Source: JASLQO01 sp002327525 (GTDB taxonomy: Bacteria > Pseudomonadota > Gammaproteobacteria > Pseudomonadales > Azotimanducaceae). From it: a stretch of 64,000 bases of DNA. Position 1 is the stretch's first letter. Each line of letters starts with the position of its first letter. Where the stretch lies: the NCBI GenBank assembly GCA_030744435.1, contig JASLQO010000018.1:62001-126000 (forward strand), read 5' to 3'. The position numbers and the translations under genes were made by a program. The notes under the pieces were generated by a model, which made no database searches, was not told the origin of the DNA, and saw nothing but the letters and a program-made list of their open reading frames with translations. Shown here in pieces: positions 25,091 to 35,200 of the stretch.

Positions 25091-26470
25091 ATGCTGCCGC
25101 AGATCGCCCTGGTGGGCCGCCCGAACGTCGGTAAATCGACGCTTTTCAACAAGTTGACGCATCAACGCTCGGCACTCGTTGCGAACGTTCCGGGACTCAC
25201 CCGCGACAGGCGCTACGACCGTGCCGAGATCGGTGACAAGCCGTGCCTGCTGGTCGACACCGGCGGCCTGTTCGGCGACCACGATTTCGCCGAACTCATC
25301 TCCCGTCAGGCGGATATGGCGCTGGACGATACCGCACTGGTGCTGTTTATGGTCGATGCCCGCGAAGGTCTCACGGTGGCGGATGAGGAAGTGGCCGAAT
25401 TCCTGCGCCGCAAGGACCGCCCCGTACTGCTGGTGATCAATAAGACCGATGGAACCGACGAGACGCTGGCGCTGGCGGAGTTTTCGATGCTCGGTTTCGA
25501 TCAGGCGTTCACCATCTCGGCGGTGCACAATCGCGGCTTTGCGGGACTTGCCCGGGAGATCGCCGCGAGGCTTCCCGAAGCCGGCGAGGAAGAGGAAGCC
25601 GCGGATGGGGTCATCCGGACCGCCATCATCGGGCGCCCCAATGTCGGCAAGTCGACGCTCATCAACCGGCTGCTCGGTGAGGAACGGCAACTGGTGTACG
25701 ACGAGCCGGGCACGACCCGCGATGCCATCGATGTACCCCTGCATGCCGCCGGGCGCGACTTCGTCCTCATCGATACTGCCGGTGTGCGGCGAAAAGGCCG
25801 TGTGGATGCGATGGTGGAGAAGTTTTCCATCGTCAAGAGCCTCGATGCCATCGAGAGAGCGCATGTTGTGATTCTGGTGCTCGATGGTGGCGAAGGGTTG
25901 GTTGAGCAGGATCTGCACGTTTTGCAGTATGCGGTGCGCGCGGGCTCGGGGCTGGTGATCGCGGTCAACAAGTGGGACGGACTCAGCGCTGAGGTCAAGC
26001 GAGAGCGGCGCGTCACGCTCGACCGGCGCCTCGAATTCGTACCCTGGGCGCCGGTGCATTTCATCTCCGCACTGCATGGCACCGGTGTCGGGCATCTGCT
26101 CGAGGAGGTGGCCACCGTGTTTGATGCGGGCTCATTCGACGTCGCTACTTCTCTGCTCAATCGCCTGTTCGAAGGGCTTATCGAAGCGCACCCGCCGCCA
26201 TCTGTGCGCGGCCGGGCCATCAAGTTGCGCTATGCGCACAAGGCCGGGGAACATCCGCCGCGCATAGTCGTGCACGGCAACCAGACCCAGGCCCTGCCGG
26301 CCAGTTACGTACGCTATCTAGAAAACGGCTTTCGTGAGGCACTCAACCTGATAGGCAATCCTGTGAAGGTGGAGCTGAAGAGCGGAGAAAACCCGTACGC
26401 CGGTAAACGCAACGAGCTGACGGCGCGCCAGCAGCGCCGGCGTAAGCGCATCCGCCAGCGCAAGCGCTGA
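25091..26470 (+). CDS. der: Ribosome-assembly GTPase Der (EngA)
   Basis: Tandem-GTPase protein needed for maturation of the 50S subunit. 459 residues: first G domain with GRPNVGKST near residues 8-16, DTGG and NKTD; second with GRPNVGKST near 183, DTAG and NKWD; C-terminal KH-like domain and a basic tail (RQQRRRKRIRQRKR). Last gene of the hisS-der run; it converges on the M23 peptidase gene with an 11-bp gap. Confidence 0.98.
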   Translation: MLPQIALVGRPNVGKSTLFNKLTHQRSALVANVPGLTRDRRYDRAEIGDKPCLLVDTGGLFGDHDFAELISRQADMALDDTALVLFMVDAREGLTVADEEVAEFLRRKDRPVLLVINKTDGTDETLALAEFSMLGFDQAFTISAVHNRGFAGLAREIAARLPEAGEEEEAADGVIRTAIIGRPNVGKSTLINRLLGEERQLVYDEPGTTRDAIDVPLHAAGRDFVLIDTAGVRRKGRVDAMVEKFSIVKSLDAIERAHVVILVLDGGEGLVEQDLHVLQYAVRAGSGLVIAVNKWDGLSAEVKRERRVTLDRRLEFVPWAPVHFISALHGTGVGHLLEEVATVFDAGSFDVATSLLNRLFEGLIEAHPPPSVRGRAIKLRYAHKAGEHPPRIVVHGNQTQALPASYVRYLENGFREALNLIGNPVKVELKSGENPYAGKRNELTARQQRRRKRIRQRKR

Positions 26471-26481
26471 GCAGGCGCGGA

Positions 26482-27342
26482 TCAATCGGCAAACAACCCC
26501 ATCACCATGCGCGGATCGACCCGATTGCCGTTCATGCTCACCGACCAGTGCAGATGAGGTCCCGTCACGCGTCCGGTGGCGCCCACCCGGCCGATGACCT
26601 GACCGCGAGCCACCTCATCCCCCGTATTCACCTCGATCGCACTCATGTGACAGTACATGGTCACCAGCCCTTGACCGTGGTCCAGGAACACGGTGTTTCC
26701 GTTGAAATACAGGGCATCTGTCAATACCACCTCGCCGGGAGCCGGTGCGTGAATAGCGGTGCCGGTGGCCGCTGCGATGTCGAGTCCTGAATGCGGGGAC
26801 CGCGGCTGGCCATTGAGAACTCTGCGGTGACCAAAAAAACTGGTGGTGATGCCTTCGACAGGTTGTCGGAAAGGTGCGAGATCGTGGCGTGGATCGCTGA
26901 ACAGCGCGTAGCGGGCCCGCTGCAAGCGACCTTCTTCGCGAATGCGTTCCAGATCGGCAGGGTCCGGGTCTACCATCTTCTGGTTGGAGAGGGTGAGGCG
27001 TTGTTCGGTATAGGTCTTGGGGGAAACTTCGAACCGGTGCGTCAGAGTGGACTGCGGGCCGGTGAATGTGAGTTCGTGTTCACCGTTTTCGAGCGCTATG
27101 GGCAGACCCACGATGGCGCGCCCTTCAAGTACCATGACCGGCCGCTCCTGAAAGCGGGCACCGTGCATTCCTCGAGGCAGGTCGGTGATATAGATACCAC
27201 CAGGTACGGCCGAGGGGGGTAGCGTCGCCGGTGGAGCGACCGGGGCATCGGCTGTTGTCGAGGTTTCATTCTGCGCGCTCTGCCCGGTAGTGGCGTACAG
27301 GAATACCGCCAGCATCAAGGCGGTGCGTACGTATTTTCTCAA
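26482..27342 (-). CDS. M23-family peptidoglycan endopeptidase, secreted
   Basis: LytM-type zinc peptidase acting on peptidoglycan cross-bridges, or an amidase activator if inactive. 286 residues: signal peptide to about residue 22 (ends GQSA), a Thr/Pro-rich linker, an immunoglobulin-like domain (near 60-118) and a C-terminal M23 domain. Zinc ligands His184, Asp188 (HSGLD) and His265 (HLHW) and general base His232 (YCHM) are all present, so it should be active. A TTG start overlaps the xseA stop (TTGA) behind GGAGAG. Confidence 0.9.
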   Translation of the reverse strand: MRKYVRTALMLAVFLYATTGQSAQNETSTTADAPVAPPATLPPSAVPGGIYITDLPRGMHGARFQERPVMVLEGRAIVGLPIALENGEHELTFTGPQSTLTHRFEVSPKTYTEQRLTLSNQKMVDPDPADLERIREEGRLQRARYALFSDPRHDLAPFRQPVEGITTSFFGHRRVLNGQPRSPHSGLDIAAATGTAIHAPAPGEVVLTDALYFNGNTVFLDHGQGLVTMYCHMSAIEVNTGDEVARGQVIGRVGATGRVTGPHLHWSVSMNGNRVDPRMVMGLFAD

Positions 27343-28727
27343 TCGTGCTCTCCGTCCGGCTCGCCGGGTGTGGCGCCGAGAATCGAGCCCAGCGGTGCAA
27401 TCTCCTCGACGGCGACACCGAGGGCACCGTCACTGAGACTCACCCGGAGCTTTTCGCCCACCGTGATGTTAATCGTGCTGGTAACTGCTCCCCCTGCGGC
27501 GTCCTCCACGATGCCATAGCCTCGTTCCAGCAGCATCCGTGGGCTGACGGCGCGCAAGGTACGGAACAGGGCATCCGCCTGACGCCGGTTACGTGCCAGA
27601 TGTGTCTGCATGGAGCTGTTCAGGCGGGTGGCGAGTGCCGGGAGCTCGCGGCCGTATACGGCAAGTGCGTGGCGCGGATGCCGGGCGTGCAGCATATCCG
27701 TCAGGCGTTCTACCTGCAGCCGCGTACGTTCGCTCATCGCTCCCAGCGCGTGGGTGAGGCGGCGCTCGATGTCATCGGCACGTTGCATCAACTGGCGTAG
27801 CCGCTCGCGCGGATCCCTCAGCCGGGCATGACTCGCGCCCAGCCGATGGCGGCTGACAGCAAGCTGGTGGCGCATGGATTGGTGCAGCTGTGCCAAGCGG
27901 CCGAGCAACGCCGCTCCTAGTTCTGTGCTATCGGGTGTGATGAGCTCCGCTGCGGCCGAGGGTGTGCCTGCGCGCAGGTCGGCGGTGAACTCGGCAATAG
28001 CGAAATCGGTTTCGTGGCCGATGGCGACCACCGTGGGCAGCGGGCAGGCGGCAACGGCACGCGCCACCGATTCGAGATTGAACGCCCAAAGATCCTCCAG
28101 CGAACCTCCACCGCGAGTCAGCAGGACGAGATCGGCGGAGGTGGCGGGTGCGCGCTCGAGCGCGCGCAGAATCTGTCTCTCGGCCTCGTCGCCCTGCACC
28201 GCCACGGGCAGCAGCGTGACGGCGAGAGCCGGGTATCGGCGGCGCACCACGGCGAGCACGTCGCGTAATGCCGCACCGGAAGCCGATGAGATAATCGCCA
28301 GACGGCTCGGCAAGGCCGGGAGGGCACGCTTGCGCTCGGCGGCGAACATGCCTTCTGCGGCCAGTTTGTCTTTCAACGCCTCGAACGCGATTCGCAGTGC
28401 CCCCTCACCTGCGGGTTCGATGGCATCGACGATGATCTGATAGTTGCCACGTGCCTCGTAGAGACTGACTCGGCCCCGGATGATCACCTCAACGCCGTCC
28501 CGGGGTTGCATGCGGGCTTGCCGGTTGCGATTGATGAACATCGCACACCCAATCTGACCCTGTTCGTCCTTGAGCGTGAAATACCAGTGACCGGATCCGG
28601 GCCGGCGGAAATTGGACATCTCGCCGCGCACCCACACCAGATTGAAGCGCTCTTCGAGCAGCAGTCGTGCGTGGCGATTCAGCTCGGAAACCGTGAAGAT
28701 CGGCTGGCCACCGGAGGGGGATTTCAT
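27339..28727 (-). CDS. xseA: Exonuclease VII large subunit
   Basis: Catalytic subunit of a single-strand DNA exonuclease active from both ends. 462 residues: N-terminal OB fold (residues 1-100, FTVSELNRHARLLLEERF), central nuclease domain with IISSASGAALRDVL, TRGGGSLEDLWAFN and AIGHETDFAIAEF, then a long Arg/Leu-rich helical region. Divergent from guaB. The small subunit gene xseB is not in this window. Confidence 0.97.
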   Translation of the reverse strand: MKSPSGGQPIFTVSELNRHARLLLEERFNLVWVRGEMSNFRRPGSGHWYFTLKDEQGQIGCAMFINRNRQARMQPRDGVEVIIRGRVSLYEARGNYQIIVDAIEPAGEGALRIAFEALKDKLAAEGMFAAERKRALPALPSRLAIISSASGAALRDVLAVVRRRYPALAVTLLPVAVQGDEAERQILRALERAPATSADLVLLTRGGGSLEDLWAFNLESVARAVAACPLPTVVAIGHETDFAIAEFTADLRAGTPSAAAELITPDSTELGAALLGRLAQLHQSMRHQLAVSRHRLGASHARLRDPRERLRQLMQRADDIERRLTHALGAMSERTRLQVERLTDMLHARHPRHALAVYGRELPALATRLNSSMQTHLARNRRQADALFRTLRAVSPRMLLERGYGIVEDAAGGAVTSTINITVGEKLRVSLSDGALGVAVEEIAPLGSILGATPGEPDGEHD

Positions 28728-28735
28728 GTTACGAG

Positions 28736-28764
28736 TTTACATGAATGGGACTCACCATTAGAAT
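28736..28764 (+). promoter_or_regulatory. Sigma70-type promoter of guaB
   Basis: TTTACA (28736-28741) and TAGAAT (28759-28764) are separated by 17 bp, each differing from consensus by one base. The predicted transcript starts about 15 bp before the GCGGAG ribosome site of guaB. Confidence 0.75.
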
Positions 28765-28785
28765 CTCGCTTTTGCGGAGTCCTAA

Positions 28786-30255
28786 ATGTTGCGTATCGCC
28801 AACGACGCACTTACCTTCGACGACGTTCTGCTCCTCCCTGCCCATTCTCAAGTCCTGCCTTCGGAAGTTTCGCTGCAAACGCGGCTGACGCGGGACATCG
28901 AGCTGAATATCCCAATGATGTCCTCGGCCATGGACACGGTGACCGAGGGCAGGCTCGCTATCGCGATGGCGCAGGAAGGCGGCATCGGTATCGTGCACAA
29001 GAACATGACCACGGATGCTCAGGCGCGGGAAGTTAGGTCGGTTAAGAAATTCGAAACCGGAATCATCCGGGATCCCATCACCATCAACCCGGACAAGACC
29101 GTCGCCCAGCTGTTGGAGTTAACGCAGGAACACTCTATATCGGGTGTTCCCGTGGTGGATGGAGATCGCCTGGTAGGTATCGTTACTTCCCGCGACGTGC
29201 GATTCGAGAAACGCCTGGATGCGCTGGTGCGTGACGTGATGACACCGCGTGAGCGCCTCGTGACCGCGCCTGAGGACGCCACCTTCGAGCAAATAACCAA
29301 CGTATTGCACGAGAACCGCATCGAGAAGGTGTTACTCACCAACGGCAGCTTCGAATTGAAAGGCATGGTGACTGTCAAGGACATCCGCAAGGCTCAGGCC
29401 TTTCCTAATGCCTGCAAGGATGATCAGGGTCAGTTGCGCGTTGGCGCAAGCGTGGGTATCAGCGACGAAACCGAAGAACGGGTCGCCGCGCTGGTGGAGG
29501 CGGGGGTGGATGTGATCGTCGTGGACACGGCACACGGTCACTCGCAACGCGTGCTCGAGCGCGTCAGCCTCATCAAGCAGAAGTATCCCGACATGCCGGT
29601 GATTGGTGGCAACGTGGCAACGAGAGACGGCGCGCAGGCATTGATGGCGGCGGGTGTGGATGCCGTGAAAGTAGGTATCGGTCCCGGCTCCATCTGCACC
29701 ACGCGTGTCGTGACCGGAATCGGCGTGCCTCAGATCACGGCCATTGCGGAGGCGGTGAAAGCAGCCGAAGAAGTCGATATACCGGTGATAGCCGACGGCG
29801 GCATCCGTTATTCAGGTGACATCGCCAAGGCCATCGTCGCCGGCGCGAGCGTTGTGATGGTGGGCAGCCTGCTGGCGGGAACGGACGAAGCACCCGGTGA
29901 AGTGGAGCTTTATCAGGGGCGTACGTACAAATCCTATCGCGGCATGGGTTCGCTTGGTGCCATGGCCGAGACGCACGGGTCCAGTGACCGTTACTTCCAG
30001 GAAGTGGAGGACGACGGGCGCAAGCTGGTGCCGGAAGGTATTGAAGGTCGGGTGCCGTACCGGGGACCGATCAATTCCATCGTGCACCAGATGATGGGCG
30101 GACTGCGGGCCGCGATGGGCTATACCGGTTCTCCCGACATGGACACCATGCGCACGCGACCCGAATTCGTGCGCGTGAGTGCTGCCAGCATGGTGGAGAG
30201 TCACGTTCATGACGTCGCGATCACCAAAGAACCGCCGAACTATCCATTGAGCTGA
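28786..30255 (+). CDS. guaB: Inosine-5'-monophosphate dehydrogenase
   Basis: Oxidises IMP to XMP with NAD, the committed step to GMP. 489 residues: TIM barrel interrupted by two CBS domains (about residues 93-200). Catalytic Cys304 in GSICTTRVV, nearly the same position as in E. coli; phosphate-binding DGGIRYSGD; flap near YRGMGSLGAM. guaA follows after 22 bp in the standard guaBA operon. Confidence 0.98.
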   Translation: MLRIANDALTFDDVLLLPAHSQVLPSEVSLQTRLTRDIELNIPMMSSAMDTVTEGRLAIAMAQEGGIGIVHKNMTTDAQAREVRSVKKFETGIIRDPITINPDKTVAQLLELTQEHSISGVPVVDGDRLVGIVTSRDVRFEKRLDALVRDVMTPRERLVTAPEDATFEQITNVLHENRIEKVLLTNGSFELKGMVTVKDIRKAQAFPNACKDDQGQLRVGASVGISDETEERVAALVEAGVDVIVVDTAHGHSQRVLERVSLIKQKYPDMPVIGGNVATRDGAQALMAAGVDAVKVGIGPGSICTTRVVTGIGVPQITAIAEAVKAAEEVDIPVIADGGIRYSGDIAKAIVAGASVVMVGSLLAGTDEAPGEVELYQGRTYKSYRGMGSLGAMAETHGSSDRYFQEVEDDGRKLVPEGIEGRVPYRGPINSIVHQMMGGLRAAMGYTGSPDMDTMRTRPEFVRVSAASMVESHVHDVAITKEPPNYPLS

Positions 30256-30277
30256 ATACGCTGAGCCGACGCTAGCC

Positions 30278-31843
30278 ATGACCGATATTCACGATCAGCG
30301 ATTGCTGATCATCGACTTTGGTTCGCAATACACCCAGCTCATCGCCCGGCGTGTCCGGGAGGCGGGTGTATATTGCGAAATCCATCCATACGATGTACCG
30401 GATGACTTCGTTGCGGGCTTCGTGCCTCGTGGCGTTATCCTCTCGGGAGGGCCGGAGTCGGTCACCGAGGGCGAGACACCGCGCATTCCGGAGGGTGTAT
30501 TGGGCACCGGTGTGCCGGTACTCGGTATCTGCTACGGCATGCAGGCCATGGCGGTGCAGCTCGGCGGCAAGGTGGCGCCGTCGCAGGTCCGCGAATTCGG
30601 CCACGCCGTGGTCACGCTCGAGGACAGCCGCCTGCTGATGGGAGTCGAGACCGGTGATGCACGAGAGCTGAATGTCTGGATGAGTCACGCAGACAAGGTG
30701 GTCGCGATACCCGAAGGGTTCCGCGTCACCGCGCGCACCGAAAGTGCGCCGATCGCCGCGATGGAGCATGCCGAGCAGCCACTATTCGGGTTGCAGTTTC
30801 ATCCGGAGGTGACTCATACCGACCAGGGTGCGCAAATCTATCGCACCTTCGCGCGCGATCTCTGCGGATGCGCGGGACTGTGGACGCCGGACAACATTAT
30901 CGAAGACGCCATCCGTCACGTGCGACAACTAGTGAATGACGAACATGTCGTTCTGGGTTTGTCTGGCGGGGTCGACTCGAGCGTCGTGGCGGCACTTCTG
31001 TCGAGAGCCATCGGTGACCAGCTCACGTGTGTCTTCGTGGACAACGGACTGTTGCGGAAAAACGAACGCGAGGAAGTCGAAGCGGTTTTCGCACCGACCA
31101 ACGTGCTCAACCTGAACCTGATGACGGTGGATGCAGCGGATGAATTCCTCGGCCACCTCGACGGGCTGACGGATCCCGAAGACAAGAGAAAGGCGATCGG
31201 CAACACGTTCATAGACGTTTTCGATCGTACGGCGCACAGCATCGAGTCGGTTGAATGGCTCGCTCAGGGCACCATCTATCCGGACGTCATCGAGTCAGCC
31301 GCCAGTCAATACGGCAAAGCACATGTGATCAAGTCACACCACAATGTCGGTGGGCTGCCTGAGCGCATGCGTCTGAAGCTCATCGAACCGCTGCGGGAAT
31401 TGTTCAAGGACGAGGTGCGCGCCATCGGCTTACGCCTGGGTTTGCCGGAGTCGCTCATCCAGCGTCATCCCTTCCCGGGACCGGGCCTTGGCGTTCGTAT
31501 TCTGGGTGAAGTGCGCCGCGAGTATGCCGAGGTGCTTCGCGAAGCGGACGCGCTTTTCATCGAGGAGCTTCGTGAAAGTGGCTGGTACGAGAAGACCAGT
31601 CAGGCGTTCGCCGTGTATCTGCCGGTCAAGTCAGTGGGCGTCGTGGGGGATGCGCGCCGCTACGAACACGTCATAGCACTTAGGGCGGTCGAGACGGTGG
31701 ACTTCATGACGGCACGCTGGGCCCATCTTCCGTATGAGCTGATCGAACGGGTTTCCAACCGGATCATCAACGAGATCTCGCAAGTGTCCCGTGTCGTGTA
31801 CGACGTCTCGAGCAAACCGCCTGCCACCATCGAATGGGAGTAG
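30278..31843 (+). CDS. guaA: GMP synthase (glutamine-hydrolysing)
   Basis: Converts XMP to GMP using glutamine and ATP. 521 residues. Class I amidotransferase domain with nucleophile Cys85 (GICYGMQ) and FHPEVTHT; ATP pyrophosphatase P-loop LSGGVDSSV near 230; C-terminal dimerisation domain ending SSKPPATIEWE. Its 3' end overlaps tadA by about 10 bp. Confidence 0.98.
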   Translation: MTDIHDQRLLIIDFGSQYTQLIARRVREAGVYCEIHPYDVPDDFVAGFVPRGVILSGGPESVTEGETPRIPEGVLGTGVPVLGICYGMQAMAVQLGGKVAPSQVREFGHAVVTLEDSRLLMGVETGDARELNVWMSHADKVVAIPEGFRVTARTESAPIAAMEHAEQPLFGLQFHPEVTHTDQGAQIYRTFARDLCGCAGLWTPDNIIEDAIRHVRQLVNDEHVVLGLSGGVDSSVVAALLSRAIGDQLTCVFVDNGLLRKNEREEVEAVFAPTNVLNLNLMTVDAADEFLGHLDGLTDPEDKRKAIGNTFIDVFDRTAHSIESVEWLAQGTIYPDVIESAASQYGKAHVIKSHHNVGGLPERMRLKLIEPLRELFKDEVRAIGLRLGLPESLIQRHPFPGPGLGVRILGEVRREYAEVLREADALFIEELRESGWYEKTSQAFAVYLPVKSVGVVGDARRYEHVIALRAVETVDFMTARWAHLPYELIERVSNRIINEISQVSRVVYDVSSKPPATIEWE

Positions 31844-32298
31844 TGCAGCCACAGGACGAACGCTGGATGATGGTTGCACTGCAACTTGCCAAACGTGCCG
31901 CCGGACACGATGAAGTGCCCGTTGGAGCAGTGTTGGTTCTGGATGACCAGGCGGTCGGTGAGGGGTACAACTGCACCATCACGGACAGCGATCCCACCGC
32001 GCACGCAGAAATCGCCGCCCTGCGCGACGGTGCATCGAAACTTGGCAACTATCGCCTGCCTGGCACCACGCTATATGCGACGGTGGAACCCTGCACCATG
32101 TGCGCGGGCGCCATCGTGCATGCGCGCGTCGCTCGTCTGGTGTATGGAGCAGGGGAACCCAAGGCCGGAGCGGTATCGAGCCGGACCAACGTGTTGGATC
32201 ATCCTGCCATGAACCATCGGGTACAGGTGACGGGAGGCGTGCTGGGTGAACAGTGCGCGTCTGTGATATCGGCATTTTTCAAGGAGAAACGGCTTTGA
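31834..32298 (+). CDS. tadA: tRNA adenosine(34) deaminase TadA
   Basis: Zinc deaminase that makes inosine at the wobble position of tRNA-Arg. 154 residues; catalytic HAE (His57, Glu59) and zinc ligands in PCTMC (Cys87, Cys90). An ATG at 31834 lies inside the guaA end; an in-frame GTG at 31843 is an alternative. The stop overlaps the purL start (TTGA). Confidence 0.95.
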   Translation: MGVVQPQDERWMMVALQLAKRAAGHDEVPVGAVLVLDDQAVGEGYNCTITDSDPTAHAEIAALRDGASKLGNYRLPGTTLYATVEPCTMCAGAIVHARVARLVYGAGEPKAGAVSSRTNVLDHPAMNHRVQVTGGVLGEQCASVISAFFKEKRL

Positions 32299-35200
32299 GT
32301 GAGCTTCTGGCGCTCGATGGACCCCCGGCGCTTTCCCGTTTCCGGCTGAAAAAAGTCACCGAGCGTCTCGCGGAACCGGCAGAGCTCTACGCTCAGTTCG
32401 TGCACCTGCTGGATCTCGATGCACCCCTTGCCGATGAAGAGCACTCCCGGGCCCGGGCACTACTCGACTACGGCCCGCGCCAGGGGCTGCCGGTACGCTC
32501 CGGGATGCTCGTGGCCACGGTGGTGCCACGACTCGGCACCATCTCACCCTGGTCGAGCAAGGCGAGCGACATCTTCGCGATCTGTGAGCTCGATAGTGTA
32601 CGGCGTGTCGAGCGCGGTGTTCGCTGGTACGCGGATCGTGATTTGTGCGATACGGAACTGGCGATGCTCTTCGACCGCATGACGGAGCGGCTGGTGGCAG
32701 AGGACGAGCTGGGCACCGTGTTTCAGGAACTCGAGCCACGGCCACTGACTCGGGTGCCGCTGCTGCGAGGGGGCGGGGCGGCGCTCAGTGCCGCGAATGT
32801 GGAGATGGGGCTCGCGCTCTCCACTGACGAGATCGAATACTTGGTGGGCGCCTACCTCGACCTCGAACGGGATCCCACCGATGTGGAGTTGATGATGTTC
32901 GCGCAGGCGAACTCCGAGCACTGCCGACACAAGATATTCAACGCGAGCTGGCGGATCGATGGCGAGGCGCAGGAGGCCACACTTTTCGACATGATCCGCA
33001 ACACGCACCGGCAGATCAACGGCGCCGGAATTCTCAGTGCTTATGCCGACAACGCCGCTGTGATCGAGGGTTTTCACAACGACCGGTTCCTGGTTGACGA
33101 CGATAAACGAGTGTACGGCTTCGAGGCAGAAGACGTACACGTACTGATGAAGGTGGAAACGCACAATCATCCCACGGGTATCGCGCCTTACCCGGGGGCG
33201 GCAACCGGTTCCGGGGGGGAGATACGCGACGAAGGCGCGGTCGGCAGGGGCTCTAAGCCTAAGGCTGGCCTCACCGGGTTCACTACCTCACACCTCAACC
33301 TGCCGGACTTCGGGCAACCGTGGGAAGTTCACACGGGCAAACCTGACCGCATGGTGTCCGCACTCGAAATCATGCTCGAGGGGCCGATCGGTGGTGCGGC
33401 TTTCAATAACGAGTACGGTCGCCCAGCGCTGACTGGTTATTTCCGCACCTTCGAACAGGCTGATGACGGCCACTCTGGCAGGGTATGGGGCTACCACAAA
33501 CCGATCATGATCGCCGGAGGGGTGGGCAACGTGCGTGCCGAGCACGTGCATGCGCAGGACTTCCCGCCCGGTACGCATCTCGTCGTGCTGGGTGGGCCCG
33601 CCATGCTGATCGGACTCGGTGGTGGGGCGGCATCGAGCATGGCCTCGGGCGTGAGCACATCGGATCTCGACTTTGCCTCCGTACAGCGCGACAACCCGGA
33701 AATGGAGCGCCGCTGCCAGGAGGTGATCGACCGCTGTATCGCGCTCGGCGCGGGTAATCCCATTCTGCTGATTCACGACGTGGGCGCGGGCGGGCTCTCA
33801 AACGCGTTGCCTGAACTGGTGAAAGATGCTGGTGCGGGCGGGCACTTCGAATTACGCAAGGTCCCGAACGCGGATCCGGGCATGGCGCCTCACGAGATCT
33901 GGTGCAACGAGGCTCAGGAGCGCTATGTTCTCGGTATCGCGCCAGGTGCGCTGGAACGTTTCGAGAGGATCTGTAGTCGGGAACGCTGTCCATACGCCGT
34001 GGTCGGGCACTCCACGGCGGAAAAATCGCTACTGGTCACCGATGAGGCGTTCGAGGACGTGCCGGTGGATCTGCCGCTGTCGGTGCTGTTTGGTAAACCG
34101 CCGCGTATGGAACGCTCGTTCGAACGCCGGCGCGTGGCACGCGCGGCGCTCGATTTCGACATCGATATTGCTGAGGCCGTGGGCCGTGTGCTGCGCTTTC
34201 CGGCGGTCGCGAGCAAGCGCTTTCTGATTACGATTGGCGATCGCAGCATCACGGGTCTGGTCGGTCGTGAACAGATGGTCGGACCCTGGCAGTTGCCGGT
34301 GAGCGACGTGGCAGTGACGCTCGGTGGATTCACGACCTATCAGGGCGAGGCGTTCGCCATGGGCGAGCGCTCTCCACTGGCCCTGATCGATGCAGCAGCG
34401 TCGGCGCGCATGGCGGTGGGTGAGGCTCTGACCAACCTGTATGCCAGCGACGTGAACGACCTTGCGCGCGTGGTGCTGTCTGCTAACTGGATGGCGGCAG
34501 CGGGCGAGAATGCGGAGGAGCAGGCGCTTTTCGATGCGGTTCACGCTGTCGGCATGGAGCTCTGCCCGGCACTCGGCATCGCCATTCCGGTAGGCAAGGA
34601 CAGTCTGTCCATGCGCACGGCCTGGACCGACGAGGCGGGGGTAGAGCGCGAGGTGAGTTCGCCGATGACGCTAATCGTGTCCGCGTTCGCGCCCATTGAA
34701 GATGCGCGCCTGACCCTGACACCGGTGCTGCGGCGTGTACCTTCCAGGCTGTTACTGGTCGATCTCGGTGGCGGCCGCAATCGCCTTGGGGGGAGCGCGC
34801 TCGCGCAAGTGTGCGGACAACTGGGGGATGTGTGTCCAAACGTGGATGACGCACGACTGCTCGCGTCGGCGTTGAACGCAGTGCAGGCGTTGCGTCGCGA
34901 CGGGCGTTTGCTCGCCTACCACGATCGCTCCGACGGCGGGCTGCTGGCCACGCTCGCGGAGATGGCGTTTGCCGGTCGGGTGGGCTGGCGGATAAACATC
35001 GAGGAGGAGGATCTGCTGGCGGCCCTGTTCGCCGAAGAGCTCGGCGTCGTCGTGCAGGTCGCCGAGGATGATGTCGACACCGTCATCAGCGCCTTGGAAG
35101 GGGTGCGTTGTGTGGATCTGGGGTGGGTTGGCAACGACGAAACGCTGGAAGTCGCGCATCGGGGCGAGGTCGCGTTCCGCGCCACGCGTGCCGAACTTGA

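Noticed and set aside
24452..26095. Long open frame (547 codons) antisense to bamB and der
   Set aside because: Complete overlap with two well-supported genes and no recognisable domain or ribosome site.
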